Part shown: positions 1-12,123 of the stretch, one piece after another
Layout: every line of letters begins with the position of its first letter
Position numbering within the stretch: the stretch's first letter is position 1
NCBI RefSeq assembly: GCF_001612905.1
Contig: NZ_BDBI01000016.1
Span: 62,001 to 126,000 of the forward strand
Direction of reading: 5' to 3'
From: Nocardia ignorata NBRC 108230
GTDB taxonomy: Bacteria > Actinomycetota > Actinomycetes > Mycobacteriales > Mycobacteriaceae
DNA length: 64,000 bases
Position numbers and translations under genes: made by a program
The notes under the pieces: model-generated
Database searches by the model: none
What the model saw: the letters and a program-made list of their open reading frames with translations, nothing else
Told to the model about the DNA's origin: nothing

Positions 1-1479
1 GCGCTGGCCATCGCGGTGTCGACCATGGGCCCGATGGGGTTGGGCCTGGGCGGTGGCGGCGTCATCAGCATGGGCTTGATGCTGGCCGGGTGGTGGATGC
101 TCTATCTGCGTCATCCCGAGCTGCCCGCCGGTTTCGACAGCCGTCCCGCCCCGCTCGGCACCACCGGTTATCCCGGCGCGGGCTACCCGAATGCGATGTA
201 CCCGTACACCGGCGAGGGCATGTACACGCCGTACACCAAACTCCCCGACGCCTACGTCCCCGATCCGGCGACGACCGTGCTCCCCCGCACGGAAAACCGC
301 GCTGCGACAGCGGAACCCATGCCGTTGCTGCGGGTCGACGAGGCCGAGACGGTAGTACTGCACAAGCACACCGACGCCGTGCCACCACAGTCGTCGACCA
401 CCGTCGGCGAATCCGTGACCACCCCGGAAGATGCCGAATCTACCGGCAGCACCCCGCCTTCCGAGCACACCGATGCTCGCCCTTCCGCGCCCATCGACGC
501 AGAACTCGCGGACGCACCGAAACCTGACGAGTTCGGGGCGACGCCGACAACAGACGCCGGCATCCAGGAGGCCTCGGGAGCGGTCGTGGACAACCGAGAG
601 GCATCGGCAGCAGACGCCCAACTCCGACGGGCGCCGACGGCGGACACAACACCGACCGCAGGGCACGAGTCCGGCGACGACCGATCCATCATCGATCTCG
701 CGAAACCCGAGCCGGCCGCACACGCTGAACCGACCGGCCTGTCGACGATCGGCGACACCGCGATCCTTCCCAAGACCCCGGGCAGCCCCCACCTGCGCGC
801 CCAGGTGCCACCCGGCTGGGACCCCCTGGCCGTGGCCCCGCTGGCCTGGGAGCTCCCCGAAGCCGTCCCCACCTTCGCCCCGGTCGCCCCGCAACCACCG
901 AAACGCCCGCGCTCCCGGCTGACGCCGATCACCATCGGCCTGGCCATCCTCGCCGCCGCGGCAGCGGGTGCGGCCGCCGCGTCGGGCGTCGAATGGATGA
1001 CCCCCGCCCGTATCGCCGCCTTCGCCCTGGCCGTCGTCGGCCTCGGCCTCGTCGCAGGCGCGTTCCTGCGGCGCGGCTACGGACTGCTCGTCCTCACCGC
1101 ACCGCTGGCCGGCTTCGTCCTGCTGGCCTCGCTCATCGGGCCGATCGACTTCGAGAACAGCGGCAATGTGGGCGACCGCGTGTGGGCGCCGACCTCCGTG
1201 CAAGAACTGCGGCCCCGCTACGCCCTCGACATCGGTTCGGGCACATTGGATCTGCGCGGCCTCACGCTCACCGAATCACGAAGCGTCGAAGTCGCGGTGA
1301 ACATCGGCGATACGAAAATCAAGCTGCCGGAAGGGATGACGGTGAACACCACCTGCGACATCCGCGTCGCCGACAACCCGTGCGACGAGGGCCTGAGCGG
1401 ACCGAACGCCCCCGGCGCACCGGTCCTCGACCTGCACATCACGATGCACCTCGGCGACGTGGAGGTGACCCGTGGCTGA
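1..1479 (+). CDS. PspC/LiaF-type membrane protein, 5' partial
   Basis: The reading frame is open to the first base, so the true start lies left of the window; about 490 residues are visible. The visible N-terminus is a glycine-rich hydrophobic segment ending in WWMLYL, then a long Pro/Ala/Thr/Glu-rich linker, then three hydrophobic segments, and a C-terminal beta-rich module with GSGTLDLRGL and VNIGDTKIKLPEGM. That module resembles the C-terminal domain of LiaF/PspC envelope-stress proteins; actinobacterial proteins of this shape usually carry an N-terminal PspC domain, which here would be off the window. The stop overlaps the next small membrane gene by 8 bp, so the two are probably co-transcribed. 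Role inferred: envelope-stress sensing or membrane integrity. The exact function is unknown. Confidence 0.6.
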   Translation, partial: ALAIAVSTMGPMGLGLGGGGVISMGLMLAGWWMLYLRHPELPAGFDSRPAPLGTTGYPGAGYPNAMYPYTGEGMYTPYTKLPDAYVPDPATTVLPRTENRAATAEPMPLLRVDEAETVVLHKHTDAVPPQSSTTVGESVTTPEDAESTGSTPPSEHTDARPSAPIDAELADAPKPDEFGATPTTDAGIQEASGAVVDNREASAADAQLRRAPTADTTPTAGHESGDDRSIIDLAKPEPAAHAEPTGLSTIGDTAILPKTPGSPHLRAQVPPGWDPLAVAPLAWELPEAVPTFAPVAPQPPKRPRSRLTPITIGLAILAAAAAGAAAASGVEWMTPARIAAFALAVVGLGLVAGAFLRRGYGLLVLTAPLAGFVLLASLIGPIDFENSGNVGDRVWAPTSVQELRPRYALDIGSGTLDLRGLTLTESRSVEVAVNIGDTKIKLPEGMTVNTTCDIRVADNPCDEGLSGPNAPGAPVLDLHITMHLGDVEVTRG

Positions 1480-1678
1480 CTCGACGAAAACCGAACGCCG
1501 CCCGGCCTTTTCCCTGCTCGTCACCGGGCTCCTCGCCCTGGCGGTGAGCGTGTGGGCCCTGCTCGGCGCACCGACCCCCGACGGCGGCGGCATCGTACCG
1601 ATGGGCTGGGGCGTGGTGATCGTGGCCAGCGTCGTCGGCCTGCTGCTCGTCCTCTCCCCCCGCCGCAAACGGCACTGA
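1472..1678 (+). CDS. small two-segment membrane protein
   Basis: A 68-residue protein starting with GTG inside the end of the PspC-like gene (8-bp overlap, so probably translationally coupled). It has a short polar N-terminus, a hydrophobic segment near residues 13-33 and another near 43-60, then ends in RRKRH, consistent with a positive-inside tail. No catalytic motif is visible. The coupling suggests it works with or stabilises the upstream membrane protein. Hypothetical, but the overlap and clean membrane topology support a real gene. Confidence 0.6.
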   Translation: MADSTKTERRPAFSLLVTGLLALAVSVWALLGAPTPDGGGIVPMGWGVVIVASVVGLLLVLSPRRKRH

Positions 1679-1700
1679 CGAGAACAACGACATCAGAACG

Positions 1701-1732
1701 AGAGATGGCCCGTCATCAGACGGGCCATCTCT
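1701..1732. terminator. bidirectional hairpin terminator
   Basis: Perfect 12-bp inverted repeat AGAGATGGCCCG / CGGGCCATCTCT with an 8-nt loop, lying between two convergent genes (small membrane protein and guaA). There is no long T-tract, which is usual for actinobacterial terminators. Confidence 0.7.
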
Positions 1733-1752
1733 GTTGCAGGGGCAACCCCTGA

Positions 1753-3325
<1,573 letters not shown>

Positions 3326-3445
3326 CTGCCCAGTTTAGTGAGGGTGACAGACGGCCGAGCACGGGGCATCGATGCCCGTGTCGCGCCACGCTGTGACAGA
3401 CCACGACGCACCGTGATTCCTTGCGCGGGTCGGGGTGGTGCTGGC

Positions 3446-3451
3446 TATCCT
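3446..3451 (+). promoter_or_regulatory. -10 element of a leaderless transcript
   Basis: TATCCT ends 7 nt before a GTG codon at 3459. This spacing places the transcription start at or next to the start codon, the usual actinobacterial leaderless arrangement, and is the main reason for choosing the GTG at 3459 rather than the in-frame GTG at 3435. Confidence 0.45.
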
Positions 3452-3458
3452 CGTGCTC

Positions 3459-4259
3459 GTGCCATTCGCCCGCGCGATCGATGCCGACATCTACTACGAG
3501 GACAGCGGTGGCACGGGTCCGGTGGTGTTGCTCGCCCACGAATTCTTCATGGACCGCACGATGTTCGAGGCGCAGCAGACGGCACTCGCCCCCGAATTCC
3601 GGGTCGTCGCGTGGGACGCGCGCGGCCACGGCCGCACCAGGGACCAGCGGCTACCGTTCACCTACTGGACCGCCGCCCGCGACGCGCTGACCGTGCTCGA
3701 CGCGCTCGGCGTCGAACGCGCGATCGTCGGCGGCACCGCCCAGGGCGGGTTCACCGCGCTACGCACCGCGCTCGTCGCCCCCGAACGGGTGGCCGCGCTC
3801 ATCCTCATCAGCACCGAAGCCCACGGGCCGACGCGTGAACAGTCCACCGCCACACAGCGTTTCCTCGACGAATGGCACGACCGGGGTTCCCGCGAGGAAG
3901 CCGCGACCCAGCTCGCCGACTGGCTCATCGGCGACGACAACCACTACCGCGAGATCTGGACCCGCCGCTGGGTCGGCGACGCGCACAACGGGCTCGACGC
4001 CGCCGTCGGGTGCCTGCTCGGGCGCGACTCGGTGCTCGAACGGCTGCCCGAGATCACCTGCCCGGCGCTGGTCATCCACGCCACCCACAGCGGCATCGCC
4101 GGAAAGAGGGCCCGCATGCTCGCCGACGGCCTCACCGCCTCCACCTACGTGGAGATCGACGGCGCCCGCCTCGGTGTCACGATGACCCACGCGGAACCGG
4201 TCAATGCCGCCATCGGCCGGTTCCTGCGCGAACGGGTGTCACTGGCCCACGTCCGTTAG
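3459..4259 (+). CDS. alpha/beta-hydrolase-fold protein lacking the nucleophile
   Basis: A 266-residue alpha/beta-hydrolase-fold protein. Fold landmarks are present: LAHEFFMD (oxyanion region), WDARGHGRT, and a late His in MTHAEPV. The nucleophile elbow reads GGTAQGG, so Ala94 occupies the position of the usual catalytic Ser, and the strand where the acid normally follows reads VIHATHSG with no Asp. Catalysis by the standard triad is therefore unlikely; a binding or regulatory role is possible. The family could include esterases, peroxidases or epoxide hydrolases, but the substrate is unknown. The start is the GTG that follows a -10 element. The stop overlaps that of guaB3 on the other strand by 3 bp. 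Confidence 0.8.
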   Translation: MPFARAIDADIYYEDSGGTGPVVLLAHEFFMDRTMFEAQQTALAPEFRVVAWDARGHGRTRDQRLPFTYWTAARDALTVLDALGVERAIVGGTAQGGFTALRTALVAPERVAALILISTEAHGPTREQSTATQRFLDEWHDRGSREEAATQLADWLIGDDNHYREIWTRRWVGDAHNGLDAAVGCLLGRDSVLERLPEITCPALVIHATHSGIAGKRARMLADGLTASTYVEIDGARLGVTMTHAEPVNAAIGRFLRERVSLAHVR

Positions 4260-5410
4260 CGGACGCTGAGCCCGACCTTCTGGAATTCCTTGAGGTCGGA
4301 GTAACCGGCCTTGGCCATCGAGCGGCGCAGACCACCGACCAGGTTCAGCGAACCGAACGGGTCGTCGGAGGGGCCGTAGAGGACGCGCTCGAGGCTCGGG
4401 CGGTCGGTGGCGCCGTCGGGTCCGTCGAGCCACGACTCGTCGACCGGCAGGAACGAACCGCGCGGCACCGAGGGGTGCGCGGTGGCCGAGGGCCAGTACC
4501 AGCCGTGACCCGGCGCCTCGGCCGACACCGACAGCGGCACACCGAGCATCACGGCGTCGGCGCCGCAGGCGATGGCCTTGGCCAGCTGGCCGGAGGTGGC
4601 CACATCACCGTCGGCGATCACGTGCACGTAGCGGCCGCCGGTCTCGTCGAGGTAGTCGCGACGCGCGGCGGCGGCGTCGGCGATGGCCGTGGCCATCGGC
4701 ACACCGATACCGAGCACTTCGCCGGTGGTGGTCGCACCCGGGAAGGAGCCGTACCCGACGATGACGCCCGCCGCACCCGTGCGCATCAGGTGCAGGGCGG
4801 TGCGGTGATCGCTCACGCCACCGGCCACGACCGGCACGTCGAGTTCGGCGATGAAGGTCTTGAGGTTGAGCGGTTCGCCGTCACCGACGTGCTCGGCGGA
4901 GATGATGGTGCCCTGCACGACCAGCAGCTCGACACCGGCCTGCACCAGTGCGGGGGTGAGCGCGCGGGCGTTCTGCGGGCTCACCCGCACGGCGGTGGTC
5001 ACCCCGGCGGCGCGCACCTGGGCCACAGCGGCGGCGAGCAGGTCGGGCTGCATCGGGGCGGCGTGCAGTTCCTGGAGTAACGAGATCGCGCGTTCGTAAC
5101 CCCCCTTGTCGACCAGATCGATCAGCTGATCGATCTTGGCCTGCACATCGGCGTGCCGAGCCCACAGACCCTCACCGTTGATCACACCGAGGCCACCACG
5201 ACGCCCGAGCTCGATCGCGAACTCCGGCGAGACCAGTGCGTCGGTGGGGTGCGCGAGCACGGGGATCTCGAAGCGGTAGGCGTCGAGCTGCCAGGCCAGC
5301 GAGACCTGCTTCGACGACCGCGTCCGTCGCGAGGGAACGATATCGACGTCGTCCAGCTCGTAGGTCCGCCGAGCGACCCGACCCATCCCGATCTCGACCA
5401 TGTCACGCAC
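4256..5410 (-). CDS. guaB3: GuaB3 family IMP dehydrogenase-related protein
   Basis: A 384-residue TIM-barrel protein of the IMP dehydrogenase/GMP reductase superfamily. It lacks the CBS pair present in GuaB2. The loop that carries the catalytic Cys in GuaB2 reads VGYGSFPGATTTGE here, with no Cys. This matches the actinobacterial GuaB3 subfamily, which sits next to guaB2 in mycobacteria and whose role is less settled than that of GuaB2. It is 111 bp downstream of guaB2 on the same strand and probably co-transcribed. The GTG start is preceded by GGGAGC; an internal ATG three codons later is an alternative. Confidence 0.9.
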   Translation of the reverse strand: MRDMVEIGMGRVARRTYELDDVDIVPSRRTRSSKQVSLAWQLDAYRFEIPVLAHPTDALVSPEFAIELGRRGGLGVINGEGLWARHADVQAKIDQLIDLVDKGGYERAISLLQELHAAPMQPDLLAAAVAQVRAAGVTTAVRVSPQNARALTPALVQAGVELLVVQGTIISAEHVGDGEPLNLKTFIAELDVPVVAGGVSDHRTALHLMRTGAAGVIVGYGSFPGATTTGEVLGIGVPMATAIADAAAARRDYLDETGGRYVHVIADGDVATSGQLAKAIACGADAVMLGVPLSVSAEAPGHGWYWPSATAHPSVPRGSFLPVDESWLDGPDGATDRPSLERVLYGPSDDPFGSLNLVGGLRRSMAKAGYSDLKEFQKVGLSVR

Positions 5411-5521
5411 AGTTGCTCCCTGTGTCCGGGCGCGCGTGTGCGCGCGTTTTCACAAACCTGACGGCTTGCATGGCTGTGCGCCGGGAGCGTACCCCCCGGC
5501 GCACAAACGCATCTATTGTAC

Positions 5522-7694
<2,173 letters not shown>

Positions 7695-7772
7695 GCGCTC
7701 ACTGATCGGCGGACCGAGCACGTGCGGTCCCGCGTGAGTCGCGCACGCGCCGGACGGCTACCGATACAGACA

Positions 7773-7819
7773 ACACGAAAGAGGCCCCGAACCACAGTGG
7801 TTCGGGGCCTCTTTCGTGT
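7773..7819. terminator. long perfect hairpin, bidirectional terminator
   Basis: A 23-nt arm ACACGAAAGAGGCCCCGAAC... (7773-7795) is exactly complementary to 7797-7819, with a single central base. It lies between the convergent DUF5319 gene and rsdA. Confidence 0.85.
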
Positions 7820-7822
7820 CGA

Positions 7823-8893
7823 TCAGGGGGTACCGGGCAGCGGCAGAATCGTCATGGTCGGAACGACCGTCGGGACCTGCGGCGTCGGCGGAACCGCCGT
7901 CGGAGCGGTCGGCGGCGGTTCTGCGATGGTCGTCGGGGGTTGGGTCGGTTCGACGGTGACCGGCGGCGGAGTCGGTGGCACCGTGGTCACCGGCGGTGGC
8001 GACGGCTCGGTCGGGCGGGGATCAACGGTCTCCGGAGCAGGCGTCAGCATGATCTCCGGCGGCACGGTCGGATCGGTCGTACCCGAGTTACCCGGGTCGA
8101 TCGGCGCCGCGGGGTCGGTGGTCCCCGGCTTGGCCGGGGACGGAGAAGGCGCGGACGGCGACGAGGACGGCGCGGTGGTACCCGGCAGCGGCGCGGGCGG
8201 CAGCAGCGACCCGAGTTCGGGTGCCTGCTTCACCAACTGATCGCGCAGCAGGTTCCAGCGAGCCAGCAGGTCCTCGCGCTTCTTCGGGTCGCTGACCTGA
8301 TCGGCGGTCGCCGAGGCCTGCTCCAGCTTGGCGCGAGCCTGTTCCGGATTGCCCGCGGCGATCATGTTCTGCGCGGCGGCCAGGTCGTCGTCGGCGCGAG
8401 CCACGACGGTGGTCTGTGCCTGTTCGCTGAACACGACTTCCTTGACCCGCCACAGCGGATCACCGGGTGCCGCACTGTAGGAGAACGCCGTGATACCGCC
8501 GAACACCACGGCGAGTGCCGCGGCGGACCCCAGCAGGGGCCGGACCAGACGCAGACGTCCGCGCGAGGAGGCTCCGGTTCGAACCTGCCTGGCACCGATC
8601 TCCTGATCGACCGCCGCGAAGACGGTGTCGAGATCGGGGCCCGCCGGCATCGGCTCGGCCAACAGATCGGCCCGCCAATCCGCGAGCAGTGACGCCAGCT
8701 GGAACTCCTCGGTGCTGTCGGTATGCACCGGTCCGTCGCTCGCGATCGCGTCGATCAGCGCATCGTCGCTGCGCACCGCCGCAATGTCGACCGGACCGGA
8801 ATCGCCGGCACCCTCGGCGGCGTAGGGACCGCTGTCGTGCGACCCACGCCAAACCTTCCGGTCGCCTCGACCGCGCTCGCCATCCCTAGCCAT
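7823..8893 (-). CDS. rsdA: anti-sigma-D factor RsdA
   Basis: A 356-residue single-pass membrane protein encoded directly after sigD. Residues 35-75 (VDIAAVRSDDALIDAIASDG and following) correspond to the sigma-D-binding segment of RsdA. A membrane segment lies at about 119-140. The periplasmic side has a helical region (residues 155-230, rich in Ala/Gln/Lys) and then a long Pro/Thr/Ser-rich tail. In mycobacteria RsdA holds SigD inactive until it is proteolysed. The ATG at 8893 overlaps the sigD stop, giving translational coupling; a GTG three codons earlier is a less likely start. Confidence 0.88.
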   Translation of the reverse strand: MARDGERGRGDRKVWRGSHDSGPYAAEGAGDSGPVDIAAVRSDDALIDAIASDGPVHTDSTEEFQLASLLADWRADLLAEPMPAGPDLDTVFAAVDQEIGARQVRTGASSRGRLRLVRPLLGSAAALAVVFGGITAFSYSAAPGDPLWRVKEVVFSEQAQTTVVARADDDLAAAQNMIAAGNPEQARAKLEQASATADQVSDPKKREDLLARWNLLRDQLVKQAPELGSLLPPAPLPGTTAPSSSPSAPSPSPAKPGTTDPAAPIDPGNSGTTDPTVPPEIMLTPAPETVDPRPTEPSPPPVTTVPPTPPPVTVEPTQPPTTIAEPPPTAPTAVPPTPQVPTVVPTMTILPLPGTP

Positions 8894-9464
8894 ACATTTC
8901 ACCTGCCCTCGCCACTTGTGACTTCAGTTTTGCGAGTGCCCTGTGCTGGGCCACCCGTATCGCCCCCGCCGTGCTGCCCACGGCGACTGCGGTTTCCTCT
9001 GCTGACAGACCCATCACCAGTCGCAAGATCAGGATTTCCCGATGTTTCTCGGGGAGCGTGGCGAGCAGAGTGTTCATCTGCCTGCTCGTCTCCGAGTCGA
9101 GAGCTCGCTGTTCCGGTCCGTGGTCGGTGGATATGACATCTGGTACTTCGGCCATCGCCTCCGCCTTGTTACGGGCGGCATTGCGGTGGGCGTCGGCGAC
9201 CTTGTGCGAGGCGATCCCGTACACGAAGGCCATGAAGGGCCGACCCTGATCCTGATAGCGGGGCAGGGCGGTCATCACAGCCAAACAGACCTCTTGCGCA
9301 ACATCGTCCGCGGAGAGCTGCCCGCGCTCCGCGGCACCGATCCGAGCCCTGCAGTAGCGAACCACCAAGGGACGGACCAGTTCCAGTACCTGAGCTAAAG
9401 CGGTCCTGTCGCCCTGCGCAGCCGCAGCGACGGCGAGGTCCAACTCTTCGCCCATATGCGTCAT
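8886..9464 (-). CDS. sigD: ECF sigma factor SigD
   Basis: A 192-residue extracytoplasmic-function sigma factor. Region 2 includes DDVAQEVCLAVMTALPRYQ and FMAFVYGIASHKVADAHRN. Region 4 includes LPEKHREILILRLVMGLSAEE followed by the helix-turn-helix VAVGSTAGAIRVAQHRALAKL. It directs RNA polymerase to a stationary-phase/ribosomal gene set in mycobacteria. Start ATG (MTHMGEELDL) is preceded by AGGAAA; an upstream GTG-type extension is not supported. The cognate anti-sigma gene follows with overlap. Confidence 0.92.
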   Translation of the reverse strand: MTHMGEELDLAVAAAAQGDRTALAQVLELVRPLVVRYCRARIGAAERGQLSADDVAQEVCLAVMTALPRYQDQGRPFMAFVYGIASHKVADAHRNAARNKAEAMAEVPDVISTDHGPEQRALDSETSRQMNTLLATLPEKHREILILRLVMGLSAEETAVAVGSTAGAIRVAQHRALAKLKSQVARAGEMYG

Positions 9465-9620
9465 CGTCAGAGATTTTCCTGGCGTTACGAGTGGCGCGGT
9501 CACATGTGACCGAGCTTCCACCGATGTGGCGGAACGGAACTAACAATAGCGACCCGATGATCACCCGCCAGCGGCCCCGGGTTGTTCTGAGGGTGCTCTC
9601 AGGAAGATCGCCGGGCGGCC

Positions 9621-10451
9621 TCATCGATGGGGCGAACGGAAGTCTCCCCCGAGGGAACGGATACGTACGGCGTGATCTGCGGCTTCGTTCGCGGCGGCCG
9701 CCGCGGCGGGTGGCTCCGCGGCCACTCCGGCGCGCAGCATCGCGCACGCCCAGCGCAGGGGCAGCAGGGCGTTGTCACGGCACTCAGAGTCGATTTTCTC
9801 GGCCAGTCGCGCGGCCGCCGCGAGCTCTCCCGCGGCGGCGGTGGCGGCCGCGACGAGCAGTGCCGATTTCACCCGGTGCCGCACCGACGGAAGGTCCTCG
9901 GCCAGCGCGGCGGCACGAGTGGCGTCGTCCAGCGCGAATTCGCCGCGGGCCAGCGCGGTTTCGGCGCGGACCCAGTGCCAGCGCACCCGCGCCCGCGCAG
10001 GCGCCTCGTCGAGCAGCGGTTCCACCCGGCCGAGCAGCCGGGTGGCGAGGGCGAGGCGGCCGGTGCCGAGCGCGTCGGCGGCCAGACCGGTGTAGGCGTC
10101 GGCCAGGGCCTCGGCGCGGGCGGCTCCGGTCGCGGCGCAGGCGAGGCGGGCCGCGCGCCCGTCGTTGGCGGCGGCGGCACCGTGCCAGCCGAGCTGACGC
10201 AGCAGCGAGCCCGTGGTGCTCTCGACCAACGAGGCCAAGCCCGGATCGAGGCGGGTGCGGGCGAGTACCCGCAGGTCGGCGCGGGCGGCGGCGTAGTGGC
10301 CCTGGCCACCGAGGGCGACCGCCCGGTGCCAGCGCGAGCGCGGGTCGGCAGGCTCCGGCAACTGCGCAGCGGCCCGGCCGGGGGTGGGACCGAATGCTGT
10401 CGAAGCGAGGATTTCGGAACCGATATCCGCCGATGAGGCCGCAGTATGCAC
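9621..10451 (-). CDS. hypothetical TPR-like helical protein (Rv3415c type)
   Basis: A 276-residue Ala/Leu/Arg-rich protein made almost entirely of predicted helices, with repeated patterns such as AALGGQGHYAAARADLRVLA and ALGTGRLALATRLLGR that look like tetratricopeptide repeats. No catalytic motif is seen. Its position between sigD and whiB3 matches Rv3415c of M. tuberculosis. The GTG start follows TAGAGT by 6 nt, which suggests a leaderless transcript. It could be a scaffold or regulator; function unknown. Confidence 0.65.
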   Translation of the reverse strand: MHTAASSADIGSEILASTAFGPTPGRAAAQLPEPADPRSRWHRAVALGGQGHYAAARADLRVLARTRLDPGLASLVESTTGSLLRQLGWHGAAAANDGRAARLACAATGAARAEALADAYTGLAADALGTGRLALATRLLGRVEPLLDEAPARARVRWHWVRAETALARGEFALDDATRAAALAEDLPSVRHRVKSALLVAAATAAAGELAAAARLAEKIDSECRDNALLPLRWACAMLRAGVAAEPPAAAAAANEAADHAVRIRSLGGDFRSPHR

Positions 10452-11073
10452 GCGGTGACTCTAGCTCCCGATGGTCCTCGTCGTTTCTCGTGATATGTCA
10501 CGACCGCGGCCGGGCAGCAACCGTTCAGCTTTTCTTTCCGTGGCCGATGTTGCCATCAGGTAAATCTCCGCTCCCGGATGCCCCCGGTGCAAAGTCTCGA
10601 ATTCACATGCGTTTCTCGCAATTAACCTGAGGGTCCTCTTTGCGCCATGTCCGAGGTTACGGTCGCGGGAGCCACTGTGACCCGGCACACCGCGCTGAGC
10701 GGGGCATCGGGGCCCTCGAAATGCATCGAAAAGGCTGTCACCAGGGAAAATAGCCGTGCGCTTACACAGACCCACTCGACCCATCCATAGCCAACCGAAC
10801 AGTATGGACGGACGAGGAGTGAAATGTAAACAGTTCGCAGGTTAAATTTCAGCGTTGATGATTTGCTGAACCAATGCGCTGAACTATTGACGGAATTTCC
10901 CGCCGAGCCCTAACGTAGCTCATCGCCGGGGACGGCGCCGCGCGAAATTGCAGCGACCATCCACTCGGCACCGTCAGGCACCGTCGAGCCGGCCACTCAA
11001 CCGAGTGGCCGCGTTGACCTGCCGCACCACTCGCTCGACAACGCTGACGAGCTCGCACCACAAGGAGTTCACC
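10452..11073. other. 622-bp divergent intergenic region upstream of whiB3
   Basis: Non-coding as far as I can see. It is richer in A+T than its surroundings, especially 10800-10900. It holds the whiB3 promoter and the leaderless promoter of the divergent hypothetical gene. No RNA gene or repeat was recognised. A 5' leader of about 150 nt for whiB3 is implied. Confidence 0.6.
10887..10916 (+). promoter_or_regulatory. whiB3 promoter (-35/-10)
   Basis: TTGACG (10887-10892), an 18-nt spacer, then TAACGT (10911-10916). Both hexamers fit vegetative actinobacterial promoters. The start codon of whiB3 is about 155 nt downstream. Confidence 0.45.
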
Positions 11074-11367
11074 ATGCCCATGCCCACCCACCTCCCCGGT
11101 CCGAACGCCGACGTCTGGGATTGGCAGATGCGTGGCTCGTGCCGCGGCCAGGACTCGGCCGTCTTCTTCCACCCCGACGGCGAACGTGGCCGCGCCCGCA
11201 CCGCGCGCGAAATGCGCGCCAAGGAGATCTGCCGGGCCTGCCCCGTGCTCATGCAGTGCCGCACCCACGCCCTCAAGGTCAGCGAGCCCTACGGCATCTG
11301 GGGTGGCATGTCCGAGACCGAACGCGAGATGCACGCCCGCCGCAACCGGCGGCGCATGGCGGTCTAG
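11074..11367 (+). CDS. whiB3: WhiB3-type iron-sulfur transcriptional regulator
   Basis: A 97-residue Wbl protein. The four cluster-binding cysteines are Cys23, Cys53, Cys56 and Cys62 (C-x29-C-x2-C-x5-C), followed by the GIWGGMS turn and a basic C-terminal DNA-binding tail RRNRRRM. The N-terminus MPMPTHLPGPNADVWDWQ and the segment FFHPDGERGRART closely resemble mycobacterial WhiB3, and the position near sigD and groEL1 agrees. WhiB3 senses redox state and oxygen/NO through a 4Fe-4S cluster and binds the primary sigma factor. AAGGAG precedes the ATG by 6 nt. Confidence 0.93.
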   Translation: MPMPTHLPGPNADVWDWQMRGSCRGQDSAVFFHPDGERGRARTAREMRAKEICRACPVLMQCRTHALKVSEPYGIWGGMSETEREMHARRNRRRMAV

Positions 11368-11504
11368 AACCCTGCGCGGAACCCTCCGCAAATCCGTTCC
11401 CATCCATCCTGCGTGGGGCGCCGAATTCCTAGCAAACAGCTGGCACCCGATTCGAGGCACCCCGCTCGCAGGGGTGTCATAGCCTCGGGCTACATTCGTG
11501 ACCG

Positions 11505-12122
11505 ATGACACAGAATGGGTTCCGAAGCGAAGCCTTCCCACCGAGCGTGGATTCTGCGGTTACCGCACGCGCGGCCGAAGGAGTCGAGCTAGCTGCACTG
11601 TTGGAACGATGCGGCCTTGCCGACCAGCAAGCCTTTGCCGAACTGTACGACCGGACCTGCGCCCGCGTCTTCGGCCTGATCCTGCGGGTGCTCCACGACC
11701 CCGGGTACGCCGAGGAGACGACGCAGGAGGTCTACCTTCAGATCTGGCGCACCGCAACGAGTTTCGACCCCGCCAAGGGGTCGGCGGTGACCTGGCTGAT
11801 GACGCTGGCCCACCGCCGCGCGGTCGACCGGGTTCGTGCCGAGCAAGCCCACACCCAGCGCGAGGTCGCGTACGGGATCCGGGTACTCGGTCACGAATTC
11901 GACGAGGTCACGGAGGAGGTGGAACGCAGACTCGAACAGCAGGCCGTCCGGCGCGGGCTCTCGACTTTGACCGAGACCCAGCGCGAGGCGATCTCGCTCG
12001 CCTACTACGGCGGGCGGACGTATGCGGAGGTAGCTCAGCACCTCGGCATCGGATTACCGACCGTTAAGTCCCGTATTCGGGACGGATTGACACGACTGAA
12101 GAAAAGTTTGGGGGTGACGTGA
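11505..12122 (+). CDS. sigK: ECF sigma factor, SigK-like
   Basis: A 205-residue ECF sigma factor. Region 2 contains FAELYDRTCARVFGLILRVL, EETTQEVYLQIWRTA and SAVTWLMTLAHRRAVDRVR; region 4 contains LTETQREAISLAYYGGRTY and the helix-turn-helix ending LPTVKSRIRDGLTRLKKSL. These features are those of SigK, which in mycobacteria is controlled by the membrane anti-sigma RskA. TACATT at 11491-11496 lies just upstream of the ATG, so the mRNA may be leaderless. A very small anti-sigma-like gene follows after one base. Confidence 0.85.
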   Translation: MTQNGFRSEAFPPSVDSAVTARAAEGVELAALLERCGLADQQAFAELYDRTCARVFGLILRVLHDPGYAEETTQEVYLQIWRTATSFDPAKGSAVTWLMTLAHRRAVDRVRAEQAHTQREVAYGIRVLGHEFDEVTEEVERRLEQQAVRRGLSTLTETQREAISLAYYGGRTYAEVAQHLGIGLPTVKSRIRDGLTRLKKSLGVT

Positions 12123-12123
12123 G

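Noticed and set aside
10461..10784. minus-strand frame of 107 codons upstream of the hypothetical gene before whiB3
   Set aside because: No ribosome site or motif, mixed composition; treated as non-coding.
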